DNA from: Mycolicibacterium palauense
Lineage (GTDB): Bacteria > Actinomycetota > Actinomycetes > Mycobacteriales > Mycobacteriaceae
Length of the DNA stretch: 63,636 bases
Direction: 5' to 3'
Assembly (NCBI RefSeq): GCF_002592005.1
Contig: NZ_NVQF01000031.1
Coordinates: 1 to 63,636, forward strand
A program made the translations under genes and the position numbers. The notes beneath the pieces were generated by a model, which saw only the letters and a program-made list of their open reading frames with translations, was not told the origin of the DNA and ran no database searches. Numbering within the stretch: position 1 is the first letter of the stretch; every line of letters begins with the position of its first letter. Shown here in pieces: positions 53,817 through 63,563 of this stretch.

Positions 53817-54840
53817 ATCCACCAAGGCCACGGCCTGGGCGTTGTTCGACCGGATCGTCTCCGAGGCCGCACCGGAGGGCCGGCACACCAACCCGTGGCG
53901 GGCCGACGAACCCGACCGGGGGCCGGTGTATGTGCCCGACTTCCCGGTGCTGCAGAAGCTGCTGGGCGTACCGCTGTATCTGCACGCAGGCTCGCACACC
54001 GGGGTCCCGGCACTGGCCCTCGACGTCTGGCTGGCCTACGAGCTGCGCCGGGCCGGCTTCGACCACGACGCGGTCTGGCCGCGGGCCAGCGATCCGCGGA
54101 TCATGCCCCGCGCGGTGGCGGCCCTGCTCGACGGGCTGCCCCGTCGCGAGCGGGAAGCGTTGCTGCGCAGGCTGACCGGCAGGGCGGCGGTCAGAGGAGT
54201 GGTCGGGTCGGCGGCCAACGTGCTCGGCAAGAACTACGTCAAGCAGGTCGACGTGGTGATCTCGGACTGGGACACCGGGCCCGAGCTGCTGATCAGCACC
54301 AAGCGGATGGACTCCAGTTTCGGTAAGAACGCGGCGAACCGGGTCGAGGAAAGCTACGGCGACGCCAAGAACCTGCGCCTGCGCCATCCGCTGGCGGCGT
54401 TGGGGTTCGTCTACGGGCTGCGCTCGACGATTCTGGAGACCGAGCCGAACAAGGCCGAATGGCTGATCGACCTACTGGAGAAGCTGGGCAACGAGGACGA
54501 CGCCTACCACGCCGTGGCGCTGGTCATGCTCGACTACACCGCGCCGGCGGGCACCGAGTCCGAGACCGACGGCGACGACGACGGGGACGACCCGTTCGCG
54601 GCGGCCGGGCTGAGCCCCACCCAGTTCGGCGTGGAGTCGGGCATGCTCGACTTCACCGGTATCGGCGACGCCCTGGAGTCGCTTCCCGAGGTCCGCCTGC
54701 GCCACGACACCGTGCCGCCACCCCTGCAGCCGGCCGGTTTCCTGGCGGCCATGGTGACGCGCGTGCTGGCGGCGACCCCGGTCAACCGGCACCGCGAGGT
54801 CCGCGCGCGGCGCAAGAATCCCACCGCACCAGGGCGGTGA
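53803..54840 (+). CDS. putative type II restriction endonuclease
   Basis: 345 residues, GTG start overlapping the methyltransferase. I do not recognise the family with certainty. A central segment, KQVDVVISDWDTGPELLISTK followed by NRVEESYGDAKNL, could be a PD-(D/E)xK-type core (Asp, then Glu and Lys on adjacent strands). The N-terminal part is predicted mixed helix; an acidic loop (ETDGDDDGDD) is near residue 250. Operon overlap with an N6-adenine methyltransferase is the main argument for the assignment. Confidence 0.6.
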   Translation: MAGAESTKATAWALFDRIVSEAAPEGRHTNPWRADEPDRGPVYVPDFPVLQKLLGVPLYLHAGSHTGVPALALDVWLAYELRRAGFDHDAVWPRASDPRIMPRAVAALLDGLPRREREALLRRLTGRAAVRGVVGSAANVLGKNYVKQVDVVISDWDTGPELLISTKRMDSSFGKNAANRVEESYGDAKNLRLRHPLAALGFVYGLRSTILETEPNKAEWLIDLLEKLGNEDDAYHAVALVMLDYTAPAGTESETDGDDDGDDPFAAAGLSPTQFGVESGMLDFTGIGDALESLPEVRLRHDTVPPPLQPAGFLAAMVTRVLAATPVNRHREVRARRKNPTAPGR

Positions 54841-54850
54841 CGGCCCGGCG

Positions 54851-55321
54851 CTACCCGGCGCGCTCGATCCGGTTGCGCAGCGTCTGCAGGGCCCGATCGG
54901 CGTGGGCGTCCATGTTGATCTCGCTGGCGATGACGTCGAGGACGCGCCGGTCGGTGTCGATGACGAACGTGGTGCGTTTGACCGGCATCAACTTGCCCAA
55001 CAGGCCGCGTTTGACTCCGAAGCGCGTGGCGATGGCCCCGTCGGCATCCGACAGCAGCGGATAGTCGAACTTCTGCCGGTCGGCGAACTCGGCCTGCTTG
55101 CCCACCGGGTCGGTGCTGATCCCGACGCGCTGCCCGCCCAGCGCGGCGAATTCGGCGCCCAGATCCCGAAAGTGGCAGGCCTCCTTGGTGCATCCGGGCG
55201 TCATGGCCGCCGGGTAGAAGAACAGCACCACCGGTCCGTGGCTCAGGAACTCGGTGAGCGAGCGTTCGGCGCCGCTCTGGTCGGGCAGGGTGAAATCGTC
55301 GACGACGTCGCCGGTCTTCAT
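54851..55321 (-). CDS. bcpB: peroxiredoxin, BCP/PrxQ type
   Basis: 156-residue thiol peroxidase reducing hydroperoxides: peroxidatic C44 in TPGCTKEAC and resolving C49 five residues on, the atypical 2-Cys BCP arrangement. ATG 55321 is preferred to GTG 55330 because TAGCGT seven bases upstream places the transcript start at the ATG. Positional counterpart of M. tuberculosis bcpB (Rv1608c), divergent from trpE. Confidence 0.93.
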   Translation of the reverse strand: MKTGDVVDDFTLPDQSGAERSLTEFLSHGPVVLFFYPAAMTPGCTKEACHFRDLGAEFAALGGQRVGISTDPVGKQAEFADRQKFDYPLLSDADGAIATRFGVKRGLLGKLMPVKRTTFVIDTDRRVLDVIASEINMDAHADRALQTLRNRIERAG

Positions 55322-55328
55322 GGGGGTC

Positions 55329-55334
55329 ACGCTA
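55329..55334 (-). promoter_or_regulatory. -10 hexamer TAGCGT of bcpB
   Basis: TAGCGT, seven bases, ATG 55321 on the minus strand. Confidence 0.4.
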
Positions 55335-55377
55335 CGCCGGTGGGTCCTCGAGCGTCGGGCGGCGGTTGGCCGTCTGG

Positions 55378-55383
55378 GACAAT
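55378..55383 (+). promoter_or_regulatory. -10 hexamer GACAAT of the trp operon
   Basis: GACAAT then six bases then GTG 55390. A leaderless trpE leaves no room for a trp attenuator. Confidence 0.5.
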
Positions 55384-55389
55384 GGCGCC

Positions 55390-56931
55390 GTGCGAACCAA
55401 CCATCCCGGCCTGACCACCACGCGGGAGCACTTCAGTGCGCTGGCCGCCGAACACCGCGTGGTGCCGGTCACCCGCAAGGTGCTGGCCGACACCGAGACT
55501 CCGCTCTCGGCCTACCGGAAGCTGGCCGCCAACCGCCCCGGCACCTTCCTGCTGGAGTCCGCGGAGAACGGCCGCTCGTGGTCGCGGTGGTCCTTCATCG
55601 GCGCCGGTGCCCCCACCGCGTTGACGGTGCGTGACGGGGCCGCGGTGTGGCTGGGCGTCACCCCGCGGGATGCTCCCACCGGGGGTGACCCGCTGCAGGT
55701 GCTGCGCGACACGCTGGACCTGCTGGCCACGGCGCCGCTGCCGGGGTTGCCGCCGCTGTCGGGGGGGATGGTCGGTTTCTTCGCCTACGACCTGGTGCGG
55801 CGCCTGGAACGGCTGCCCGAGCTGGCCGTCGACGACCTGCAGCTGCCCGACATGCTGATGCTGCTGGCCACCGATCTGGCCGCCGTGGACCACCATGAGG
55901 GCACCATCACGCTGATCGCCAACGCGGTGAACTGGAACGGCACCGACGAGCGGGTGGACTGGGCCTACGACGACGCGGTGGCGCGGCTGGATGTGATGAC
56001 CGCGGCACTCGGCCAGCCGCTGCCCTCGACGGTGGCCGCCTTCACCCGGCCCGAGCCGCACGCGCGGGCGCAGCGCACCGTGCAGGAGTACACCGCGATC
56101 GTCGACAAGCTCGTCGGCGACATCGAAGCCGGTGAGGCGTTCCAGGTGGTGCCCTCGCAGCGGTTCGAGATGGACACCGCGGTCGACCCGATCGACGTCT
56201 ACCGGATGCTGCGGGTGTCCAACCCGAGCCCGTACATGTATCTGATGCACGTGCCCGACGAACACGGCGACACCGCGTTCTCGATCGTCGGTTCGAGCCC
56301 GGAGGCGCTGGTCACCGTGCAGGACGGCTGGGCGACCACCCATCCGATCGCCGGCACCCGGTGGCGCGGCGCCACCGAGGAGGAGGACCAGCTGCTGGAG
56401 AAGGACCTGCTGGCCGACGAGAAGGAACGCGCCGAGCATCTGATGCTGGTCGACCTGGGTCGCAACGATCTGGGGCGGGTGTGCGTCCCGGGCACCGTGC
56501 GTGTCGAGGACTACAGCCATATCGAGCGCTACAGCCACGTGATGCATCTGGTGTCCACGGTGACCGGCCTGCTCGCCGACGGACGCACCGCCCTGGACGC
56601 GGTGACCGCGTGCTTTCCGGCGGGCACGCTGTCGGGGGCGCCCAAGGTTCGCGCGATGGAGCTGATCGAGGAGGTGGAGAAGACCCGCCGCGGCCTCTAC
56701 GGCGGTGTGTTGGGCTACCTCGACTTCGCCGGCAACGCCGACTTCGCCATCGCCATCCGGACCGCGCTGATGCGCGCCGGCACCGCCTATGTGCAGGCCG
56801 GCGGCGGGGTGGTGGCCGACTCCAACGGCCCCTATGAATTCACCGAAGCCAGCAACAAGGCCAAGGCGGTCCTCAATGCGATCGCCGCGGCCGAGACGCT
56901 GCGGCCTCCCGGGACGGGCGAGGATGGCTGA
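55390..56931 (+). CDS. trpE: anthranilate synthase component I
   Basis: Chorismate-utilising enzyme, 513 residues: N-terminal tryptophan-feedback region ([11 protein letters not shown]) and the catalytic chorismate domain ([64 protein letters not shown]). GTG 55390 chosen for length and leaderless spacing. Followed by the Trp-associated membrane protein with an eight-base overlap. Confidence 0.95.
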   Translation: MRTNHPGLTTTREHFSALAAEHRVVPVTRKVLADTETPLSAYRKLAANRPGTFLLESAENGRSWSRWSFIGAGAPTALTVRDGAAVWLGVTPRDAPTGGDPLQVLRDTLDLLATAPLPGLPPLSGGMVGFFAYDLVRRLERLPELAVDDLQLPDMLMLLATDLAAVDHHEGTITLIANAVNWNGTDERVDWAYDDAVARLDVMTAALGQPLPSTVAAFTRPEPHARAQRTVQEYTAIVDKLVGDIEAGEAFQVVPSQRFEMDTAVDPIDVYRMLRVSNPSPYMYLMHVPDEHGDTAFSIVGSSPEALVTVQDGWATTHPIAGTRWRGATEEEDQLLEKDLLADEKERAEHLMLVDLGRNDLGRVCVPGTVRVEDYSHIERYSHVMHLVSTVTGLLADGRTALDAVTACFPAGTLSGAPKVRAMELIEEVEKTRRGLYGGVLGYLDFAGNADFAIAIRTALMRAGTAYVQAGGGVVADSNGPYEFTEASNKAKAVLNAIAAAETLRPPGTGEDG

Positions 56932-57691
56932 GCCCGAGGACGCAACGGCCGGGGACACCGCGGCCGGGAACACCTCGCCCGGGGACACCGCGGCCGAACG
57001 GCGGGGCCGGCGCACCATCCGCATCGCCCAGCTCGGGCTGGTGCTGGCCGCGCTGGGGTTGTGGGGATCCTCCCGGATGCCGTGGGTGTCGGTGCGGTCC
57101 TTCGACGGACTGGGTCAGCCGCGCACCATCACGTTGTCCGGTGGAACCTGGTCGACGGCGTTGGTGCCGCTGGCGCTGCTGCTGCTGGCGGCCGCGGCGG
57201 CCGCCCTGGCGGTGCGGGGCTGGGCCCTGCGGGTGCTGGCGCTGCTGGCGGCGGCGGCCAGCGCCGCCAGTGGGTACCTGGCGATCAGCCAGTGGATCGT
57301 CCCCCAGGTCGCGGTGCGTGCCGCGGATCTGGCGCAGGTCCCGGTGGCGACCCTGGTGGGCAGCCAGCGGTTCTACTGGGGCGCGGTGCTGGCCCTGGCC
57401 GCCGCGGTGATCGCGTTGGCGGCGGCGGTGCTGCTGATGCGTTCGGCCGGTACCGGTAGGGCGGCGACCACGAAGTATGCGGCGCCGGGGGCCCGGCGCG
57501 CTTCGGCGCGGTCGGTGGCCGCCGCCGGCCCGCGGGCCGGGCAGCGTGGGGAGCCGGCGGACGAGCAGAGCTCGGCGCAGACGTCGGGGGAGGACACGGA
57601 ACGGGTGTCGGAAAGGATGATGTGGGACGCCCTCGACGAGGGTCATGACCCCACCGAGGGCCGCAACGATTCCGGCAGCGAGGGTCGGTGA
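56924..57691 (+). CDS. Trp-biosynthesis-associated membrane protein
   Basis: 255 residues of the TIGR02234/Rv1610 family found between trpE and trpC in actinobacteria. Four membrane helices, an SRMPWVSV motif at the first extracellular turn, and long disordered, charged ends. The N terminus contains a 16-bp repeat (56951-56966 and 56981-56996) giving GDTAA twice. Role unknown; operon position suggests a link to tryptophan metabolism. Confidence 0.8.
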   Translation: MAEPEDATAGDTAAGNTSPGDTAAERRGRRTIRIAQLGLVLAALGLWGSSRMPWVSVRSFDGLGQPRTITLSGGTWSTALVPLALLLLAAAAAALAVRGWALRVLALLAAAASAASGYLAISQWIVPQVAVRAADLAQVPVATLVGSQRFYWGAVLALAAAVIALAAAVLLMRSAGTGRAATTKYAAPGARRASARSVAAAGPRAGQRGEPADEQSSAQTSGEDTERVSERMMWDALDEGHDPTEGRNDSGSEGR

Positions 57692-57713
57692 ATGACGCAG
57701 CGTCCGCGGCGGC

Positions 57714-57719
57714 TACCCT
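57714..57719 (+). promoter_or_regulatory. possible internal -10 TACCCT before trpC
   Basis: TACCCT is a TANNNT hexamer whose expected start (about 57726) lies just before the small ORF at 57734. Speculative. Confidence 0.25.
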
Positions 57720-57733
57720 TCAAGGAGTCAGCG

Positions 57734-57820
57734 ATGACCCTGCCTGGGCGAGCCGGGCTGACCTATCGGCCGGCGCGGGCGGGGAACGGAATCGCCCCGG
57801 GGAAAGGAACGACGCGATGA
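57734..57820 (+). CDS. 28-codon ORF coupled to trpC
   Basis: A short ORF (starts [17 protein letters not shown]) with an excellent AAGGAG site (57722-57727) six bases before its ATG. Its TGA at 57818-57820 overlaps the trpC ATG (ATGA), so ribosomes finishing it could restart on trpC. It contains no tryptophan codon, so it is not a classical attenuator peptide. Too short to assign function. Confidence 0.45.
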   Translation: MTLPGRAGLTYRPARAGNGIAPGKGTTR

Positions 57821-58644
57821 GTTCGGCGACGGTGCTTGACTCCATTATCGACGGAGTTCGCGCTGATGTCGCCGCTCGTGAGGCCGCCGTCAGCATGGCC
57901 GAGATCAAGGCGGCCGCCCACGCCGCGGCCCCGCCGCTGGATGTCGTCGCGGCCTTGTGCGAGCCCGGCATCGGCGTCATCGCCGAGGTGAAGCGGGCCA
58001 GCCCGTCGCGGGGCGCGTTGGCCAGCATTCCCGATCCCGCCGATCTCGCCGACGCCTACGCCAGCGGTGGCGCGCGGATCATCAGTGTGCTCACCGAACA
58101 GCGCCGGTTCAACGGGTCGCTGGCCGACCTGGACGCGGTGCGCGCGGCGGTGCGGATCCCGGTGCTGCGCAAGGACTTCATCGTGGGCCCCTACCAGATT
58201 CACGAGGCCCGGGCGCACGGCGCCGACATGCTGTTGCTCATCGTGGCCGCCCTCGAGCAGCCGGCGCTGGTGTCCATGCTGGACCGCACCGAGTCGCTGG
58301 GGATGACGGCGCTGGTGGAGGTGCACACCGAGGAGGAGGCCGACCGCGCTCTGCAGGCCGGCGCCAAGGTGATCGGCGTCAACGCCCGCGACCTGAAGAC
58401 CCTCGAGGTCGACCGTGACTGCTTCGCCCGGATCGCGCCGGGCCTGCCCAGCAACGTCATCCGGGTCGCCGAGTCCGGGGTGCGCGGCACCGCCGATCTG
58501 CTCGCCTACGCCGGTGCCGGGGCCGATGCCGTGCTCGTCGGGGAGGGCCTGGTTACCAGCGGCGACCCCCGCGGTGCGGTCGCCGACCTGGTGACCGCGG
58601 GCACCCATCCGTCCTGCCCCAAGCCTGCCCGCTACGTTGAATGA
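57817..58644 (+). CDS. trpC: indole-3-glycerol phosphate synthase
   Basis: (beta/alpha)8 enzyme closing the indole ring. 275 residues; [48 protein letters not shown] 57817 has AAAGGA upstream and overlaps the stop of a short ORF. There is no trpF in the window; PriA at 49150 should supply its substrate. Confidence 0.95.
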   Translation: MSSATVLDSIIDGVRADVAAREAAVSMAEIKAAAHAAAPPLDVVAALCEPGIGVIAEVKRASPSRGALASIPDPADLADAYASGGARIISVLTEQRRFNGSLADLDAVRAAVRIPVLRKDFIVGPYQIHEARAHGADMLLLIVAALEQPALVSMLDRTESLGMTALVEVHTEEEADRALQAGAKVIGVNARDLKTLEVDRDCFARIAPGLPSNVIRVAESGVRGTADLLAYAGAGADAVLVGEGLVTSGDPRGAVADLVTAGTHPSCPKPARYVE

Positions 58645-58656
58645 GCCGCACCGGCC

Positions 58657-58676
58657 GTCCGGCGACAGCGCCGGAC
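58657..58676 (+). other. stem-loop between trpC and trpB
   Basis: GTCCGGCG-ACAG-CGCCGGAC, perfect 8-bp stem with a 4-base loop, no T-run after it. Possibly an mRNA processing or stability element. Confidence 0.45.
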
Positions 58677-58698
58677 TGGTGGCGATAGGACACCGCTG

Positions 58699-59970
58699 AT
58701 GGCAGATCTCTCCACTCCCGGCCTTCCGCGTTCGAGCGCGGCGATCGCCGAGCCGACCACCCACGATCCCGACACCCGCGGGCATTTCGGCGCCTACGGG
58801 GGCAGGTTCGTCGCCGAGGCCCTGATGGCGGTCATCGAGGAGGTCACCGCGGCCTACGAGAAGGCCCGCACCGACCAGGAGTTCCTCGACACCCTCGACC
58901 GGCTGCAGACCAACTACTCCGGGCGGCCCTCGCCGCTGTATGAGGCCGCCCGGCTCTCCGAGCATGCCGGTGGCGCGCGGCTGTTCCTCAAGCGCGAGGA
59001 TCTCAACCACACCGGCTCGCACAAGATCAACAACGTGCTCGGGCAGGCCCTGCTGGCTCGGCAGATGGGCAAGACCAGGGTCATCGCCGAGACCGGCGCG
59101 GGTCAGCACGGCGTGGCCACCGCCACCGCCTGCGCGCTGCTGGATCTGGAGTGCGTCATCTACATGGGGGCGGTCGACACCGCCCGGCAGGCGCTCAACG
59201 TGGCCAGGATGCGGCTGCTGGGTGCCCGGGTGGTCGCCGTGGAGGCCGGTTCGGCGACGCTGAAGGACGCCATCAACGAGGCTTTCCGCGACTGGGTGAC
59301 CAACGCCGACTCGACCTACTACTGCTTCGGGACCGCCGCGGGCCCGCATCCGTTCCCGGTGATGGTGCGCGACTTCCAGCGCATCATCGGTCTGGAGGCC
59401 CGCGCTCAGGTGTTGGACCAGGTCGGCCGGCTGCCGGACGCGGTGACGGCCTGCGTGGGTGGCGGCTCCAACGCGATCGGGATCTTCCACGCCTTCATCG
59501 ACGACCCGGGTGTGCGGCTGGTGGGCTACGAGGCCGCCGGCGAGGGGGTCGAGACCGGTCGGCACGCCGCCACGTTCACCGGCGGCTCCCCGGGGGCGTT
59601 TCAGGGGTCGTTCTCCTACCTGTTGCAGGACGACGACGGTCAGACCATCGAATCCCATTCCATCTCAGCGGGTTTGGACTATCCAGGTGTCGGGCCCGAG
59701 CACGCCTACCTGCGCGAGACCGGCCGTGCCGAATACCGGCCGATCACCGACAGCGAGGCCATGGACGCTTTCCGGCTGCTGTGCCGCACCGAGGGCATCA
59801 TCCCGGCGATCGAGTCGGCTCACGCGGTGGCCGGTGCGGTCAAGCTCGGCCACGAGTTGGGCCCCGGGGCCGTGATCGTGGTGAACCTTTCCGGCCGCGG
59901 CGACAAGGACGTCGAGACGGCGGCCAAGTGGTTCGGTCTGCTCGACGCCGGGGAGGCCAACCCCTCATGA
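58699..59970 (+). CDS. trpB: tryptophan synthase beta chain
   Basis: PLP subunit joining indole and serine. 423 residues: [15 protein letters not shown] lysine in [38 protein letters not shown]. Partner of TrpA, whose start overlaps its stop (ATGA). Confidence 0.96.
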   Translation: MADLSTPGLPRSSAAIAEPTTHDPDTRGHFGAYGGRFVAEALMAVIEEVTAAYEKARTDQEFLDTLDRLQTNYSGRPSPLYEAARLSEHAGGARLFLKREDLNHTGSHKINNVLGQALLARQMGKTRVIAETGAGQHGVATATACALLDLECVIYMGAVDTARQALNVARMRLLGARVVAVEAGSATLKDAINEAFRDWVTNADSTYYCFGTAAGPHPFPVMVRDFQRIIGLEARAQVLDQVGRLPDAVTACVGGGSNAIGIFHAFIDDPGVRLVGYEAAGEGVETGRHAATFTGGSPGAFQGSFSYLLQDDDGQTIESHSISAGLDYPGVGPEHAYLRETGRAEYRPITDSEAMDAFRLLCRTEGIIPAIESAHAVAGAVKLGHELGPGAVIVVNLSGRGDKDVETAAKWFGLLDAGEANPS

Positions 59971-60785
59971 GCGCACAGGTTTCCGCGCCCAGCCGGCTGG
60001 GCCCGATCTTCGAGACCTGCCGGCAGGAGAACCGGGCCGCGCTGATCGGGTATCTCCCGACCGGCTACCCGGACGTGCCGCGCTCCACCGAGGCGATGAC
60101 CACGCTGGTCGAGGCGGGCTGCGATGTCGTCGAGGTCGGTATCGCCTATTCGGACCCGGGCATGGACGGACCGACGATCGCCGCGGCCGCCGAGACCGCC
60201 CTGCGCGCCGGGGTGCGGGTGCGTGACTCGCTGGCCGCGGTGCAGGCCATCGCCGAGGCCGGCGGTCGCGCGGTCGTGATGACCTACTGGAATCCGGTGT
60301 TGCGCTACGGCGTCGACGCGTTCGCGCGTGACCTGGCCGCCGCCGGCGGGTACGGGCTGATCACCCCCGACCTCATTCCCGACGAGGCCGACGAGTGGAT
60401 GGCCGCCTCCGAGGCCCACGGTCTGGATCGGATCTTTCTGGTGGCCCCTTCCTCGACGCCGCAGCGTTTGGCCGCCACCGTCGAGGCGTCGCGGGGATTC
60501 GTCTACGCCGCCTCGACGATGGGGGTCACGGGTGCACGCGACGCGGTGTCCAACGCCGCGCCCGAACTCGTCGCCCGGGTCAGGGCGGTCTCCGATATCC
60601 CGGTGGGGGTCGGGCTGGGCGTGCGTTCCCGCGCGCAGGCCGCCGAGATCGGCTCCTACGCCGACGGTGTCATCGTCGGTTCGGCACTGGTGAGCGCGTT
60701 GGCCGACGGTGTGGCCGCGGTGCGGTCCCTGACGGAGGAACTGGCGGTAGGGGTCCGGCAGCGAAGCACCGAGGTCACCGCTTGA
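59967..60785 (+). CDS. trpA: tryptophan synthase alpha chain
   Basis: Aldolase subunit releasing indole. 272 residues: [11 protein letters not shown], the catalytic Glu/Asp pair in [37 protein letters not shown]. The lgt TTG start overlaps its stop codon. Confidence 0.95.
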   Translation: MSAQVSAPSRLGPIFETCRQENRAALIGYLPTGYPDVPRSTEAMTTLVEAGCDVVEVGIAYSDPGMDGPTIAAAAETALRAGVRVRDSLAAVQAIAEAGGRAVVMTYWNPVLRYGVDAFARDLAAAGGYGLITPDLIPDEADEWMAASEAHGLDRIFLVAPSSTPQRLAATVEASRGFVYAASTMGVTGARDAVSNAAPELVARVRAVSDIPVGVGLGVRSRAQAAEIGSYADGVIVGSALVSALADGVAAVRSLTEELAVGVRQRSTEVTA

Positions 60786-63466
60786 GCACCACGATCCTGG
60801 CCTATTTCCCCAGCCCGTCACAGGGTGTCTGGCATCTGGGCCCGGTGCCGATCCGGGCCTACGCGCTGTTCATCATCGCCGGCATCATCGTCGCGCTGGT
60901 GCTCGGCGACCGCCGCTGGGAGGCCCGCGGCGGTGAGCGCGGAGTCATCTATGACATCGCGCTGTGGGCGGTTCCGTTCGGCCTGCTGGGCGGGCGGCTC
61001 TATCACGTGCTCACCGACTGGCGCACCTACTTCGGTCCCGACGGAGCCGGACCCCTTGCCGCGCTGCGCATCTGGGACGGCGGACTGGGCATCTGGGGAG
61101 CGGTGGCGCTGGGCGCGGTCGGCGCCTGGATCGGGTGTCGGCGCCGCGGCATTCCACTGCCCGCGTTCGGCGACGCGATCGCTCCCGGCATCGTGCTCGC
61201 GCAGGCCATCGGCCGGGTCGGTAATTACTTCAACCAGGAGCTCTACGGCCGCGAGACGACGGTCCCGTGGGGCATGGAGATCTTCTACCGGCGCGACCCG
61301 TCCGGCATCATCGATGTCCACTCCCTCAACGGGGTGTCGACCGGGCAGGTGGCCGCGGTCGTGCACCCGACGTTCCTCTACGAGCTGCTGTGGAATCTGG
61401 TGGTGTTCGCGGCGCTGATCATCATCGATCGCCGCTTCAGGATCGGGCACGGCCGGCTGTTCGCGTTGTATGTGGCGGGCTACTGCATGGGCCGGTTCGT
61501 CGTCGAGCTCATGCGCGACGATTTCGCCACCCACATCGCCGGCATCCGGATCAACTCGTTCACCTCGACGTTCGTGTTCCTTGCGGCGGTGGTGTACGTG
61601 ATCCTGGCGCCCAAGGGCCGCGAGGACCCGGCGACCCTGCGCGGCCACGACGAGGAGTCGCTGGCCGAGGAGCTCGTCGAGGACCTCGCGGCGGCGGCCG
61701 CGACCTCGGGGGTGGTGGCGGCGGCCACGGTCGCCGGTCGTGAGGACACCGACGACGACACCGACGACGACACCGAGGACGAGACCGCGGGCACCGACGG
61801 CGTGGCCGTTCCCGAGCCCGGCGGTCCGGGGGAGACCTCGGGGGCCGACTCGGAGGCCGACTTGGAGACCGACTCGGGGGCGGAGGCAGGCGTCCCGGAG
61901 CAGGAGGCCGGGGCGGAGACCGCCGACGAGGCCGGGGCGGAGACCGCCGACGAGGCCGAGGCGGAGGCGCCCGCCGGGGAGGCCGGCGCGGCCACCGGTG
62001 CCGATGATGTCGCAGCGTCCGTCGATGAGGACGAGCTGGAAGCCGGAGTCGCCGACACCGGTATCGAGGTGGAGTCGGCGGCCCAGGCCGAGGACTCCGA
62101 GCTCATGGACGAGGATCACGACGCCGTCGATGAGGAGGATCTGGAGGAGCTCGCGGCGCCCGCCGACGGCGAGGGAGCCCGGGGCCCGGTCTCCGAGCAG
62201 CAGGAACTGCTCGACAGCGAAGAAGCTGAAGAAGAAGCCGAAGAAGAAGCCGACGTCGACGTCGAGTATTTCGAGGCCGCCGTGCAGTCGGAGCCGGACG
62301 GCGACGGCGCGCAGGAAACCGTCGACGAGGTGGCCGACGAACAGGGCGAAACACCGGTCGTGACCTCGGCCTCCGCCGACGAGGCGGTCGAGGAAGCTCA
62401 GGCCACCAAGACGGGCGACGACGCCGATGATGGTCGCGCGGAAGCCGGTGAAGCCGCCGAAGCCGCTCACGATGCCGAAGACGGCGAGGACACCCGAGAC
62501 ACCGCCGCGGGCGAGCCCGACGAGGACGTGCTGGAGGCGGAGGTCGGCGATCCCGGTGTGGAGGTGGAGTCGGCGGCGGTCGAGGAGGCCGTGCTGATCG
62601 ACGAGGATCATGATCCTGTCGATGTCGACGAGTTGGAGGCCGCCGGCGAAGGCGGTGAGGAGTCCGCGGCGCGACCGGTCTCCGAGCAGGAGGAGGAACT
62701 CGCCGCCGAAGAAGCCCGCGACGCCGACGAGGCCGGTCAGCGCGAGGAATCCGAGCCGGACGACAGTGCCGATGATCAGGCCGATGATCAGGCCGATGAT
62801 CAGGCCGATGGGCAGGCCGACCAACCGGTCGAGGCGGCCGAAGACACCGAAGACACCCGAGACACCGCCGCAGGCGAGCCCGACGAGGATGTGCTGGAGA
62901 CGGAGGTCGGCGATCCCGGTGTGGAGGTGGAGTCGGCGGCGGTCGAGGAGGCCGTGCTGATCGACGAGGATCATGATCCTGTCGATGTCGACGAGTTGGA
63001 GGCCGCCGGCGAAGGCGGTGAGGAGTCCGCGGCGCGACCGGTCTCCGAGCAGGAAGAGGAACTCGCCGCCGAAGAGACCCGCGACGTCGGCGAGGACACC
63101 GACACCGGAGACTCCGAGGACACCGACACCGGAGACTCCGAGGACACCGACACCGGAGACTCCGAGGACACCGAAACCGGAGACTCCGAGGACACGGAAA
63201 CCGGAGACTCGGAGGACTCCGAGGACCCCGGCGACACCGGGGACACGGAGGCGGCGGGGGCAGATCGTGAGCCGGCGGACTCCGAGAATGCCGAGGAGCC
63301 GGCCCCCGAAGCCGAGGACGACGAGGATCTGCGGAAGCCCGGCGAGGCCGGTGATGCTCCCGCGCAGCCCGAGGTCACGCCGGCCGCACCGGCGACGCCG
63401 CCCCCGGCCGAGGACCGGTCGCCGCGGAGATCCCTGTTGGGTCGCCTTCGCCGCCGCCGCGGCTAG
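60782..63466 (+). CDS. lgt: prolipoprotein diacylglyceryl transferase with giant acidic tail
   Basis: Membrane enzyme transferring diacylglycerol to the lipobox cysteine of prolipoproteins, the step before LspA. 894 residues from TTG 60782, which overlaps the trpA stop. The first ~285 residues are a complete Lgt: GGRLYHVLTDWRTYF, WDGGLGIWGAV, the signature GRVGNYFNQELYG, HPTFLYELLWN and RFVVELMRDD. The remaining ~600 residues are a disordered Asp/Glu-rich tail with several layers of repeats, ending in a basic SLLGRLRRRRG. M. tuberculosis Lgt also has an acidic tail, but its total is only about 468 residues as I recall. Confidence 0.93.
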   Translation: MSTTILAYFPSPSQGVWHLGPVPIRAYALFIIAGIIVALVLGDRRWEARGGERGVIYDIALWAVPFGLLGGRLYHVLTDWRTYFGPDGAGPLAALRIWDGGLGIWGAVALGAVGAWIGCRRRGIPLPAFGDAIAPGIVLAQAIGRVGNYFNQELYGRETTVPWGMEIFYRRDPSGIIDVHSLNGVSTGQVAAVVHPTFLYELLWNLVVFAALIIIDRRFRIGHGRLFALYVAGYCMGRFVVELMRDDFATHIAGIRINSFTSTFVFLAAVVYVILAPKGREDPATLRGHDEESLAEELVEDLAAAAATSGVVAAATVAGREDTDDDTDDDTEDETAGTDGVAVPEPGGPGETSGADSEADLETDSGAEAGVPEQEAGAETADEAGAETADEAEAEAPAGEAGAATGADDVAASVDEDELEAGVADTGIEVESAAQAEDSELMDEDHDAVDEEDLEELAAPADGEGARGPVSEQQELLDSEEAEEEAEEEADVDVEYFEAAVQSEPDGDGAQETVDEVADEQGETPVVTSASADEAVEEAQATKTGDDADDGRAEAGEAAEAAHDAEDGEDTRDTAAGEPDEDVLEAEVGDPGVEVESAAVEEAVLIDEDHDPVDVDELEAAGEGGEESAARPVSEQEEELAAEEARDADEAGQREESEPDDSADDQADDQADDQADGQADQPVEAAEDTEDTRDTAAGEPDEDVLETEVGDPGVEVESAAVEEAVLIDEDHDPVDVDELEAAGEGGEESAARPVSEQEEELAAEETRDVGEDTDTGDSEDTDTGDSEDTDTGDSEDTETGDSEDTETGDSEDSEDPGDTGDTEAAGADREPADSENAEEPAPEAEDDEDLRKPGEAGDAPAQPEVTPAAPATPPPAEDRSPRRSLLGRLRRRRG
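62486..63086 (+). repeat. 363-bp-period duplication in the lgt tail
   Basis: Segments 62486-62723 and 62849-63086 (238 bp each) are almost identical; both encode DTAAGEPDEDVLE...VDVDELEAAGEGGEESA in outline. A more diverged third relative lies at about 62021-62200. Confidence 0.9.
62771..62818 (+). repeat. 12-bp tandem repeat in the lgt tail
   Basis: GATGATCAGGCC three times exactly (62771-62806), then GATGGGCAGGCC; encodes DDQA units. Confidence 0.95.
63092..63211 (+). repeat. 24-bp tandem repeat x5 in the lgt tail
   Basis: Unit GAGGACACCGACACCGGAGA plus CTCC at 63092, 63116 and 63140 (identical), with slight variants at 63164 and 63188; encodes EDTDTGDS/EDTETGDS. Confidence 0.95.
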
Positions 63467-63525
63467 CGCCACCGGAACCGGCCCGTCTGCGTTCCGGGAG
63501 CGTGGGGGTCTGGCATCCTGGAGCC

Positions 63526-63530
63526 ATGAC
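63526..63530 (+). CDS. start of the next gene, cut by the contig end
   Basis: ATGAC at 63526-63530 follows CATCCT by six bases, the leaderless pattern used across the window, so a gene probably starts here. Only its first codon and a half is genomic before adapter sequence begins. Confidence 0.3.
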
Positions 63531-63563
63531 CTGTCTCTTATACCCCTCTGACGCTGCCGACGA
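63531..63563. other. Illumina Nextera transposase adapter (sequencing artefact)
   Basis: These 33 bases match the Nextera read-2-end adapter CTGTCTCTTATACACATCTG + ACGCTGCCGACGA with two mismatches. Not genomic. Confidence 0.95.

Noticed and set aside
55366..55400. trp attenuator before trpE
   Set aside because: -10 hexamer is six bases from the GTG, leaving no leader; no Trp-rich peptide.
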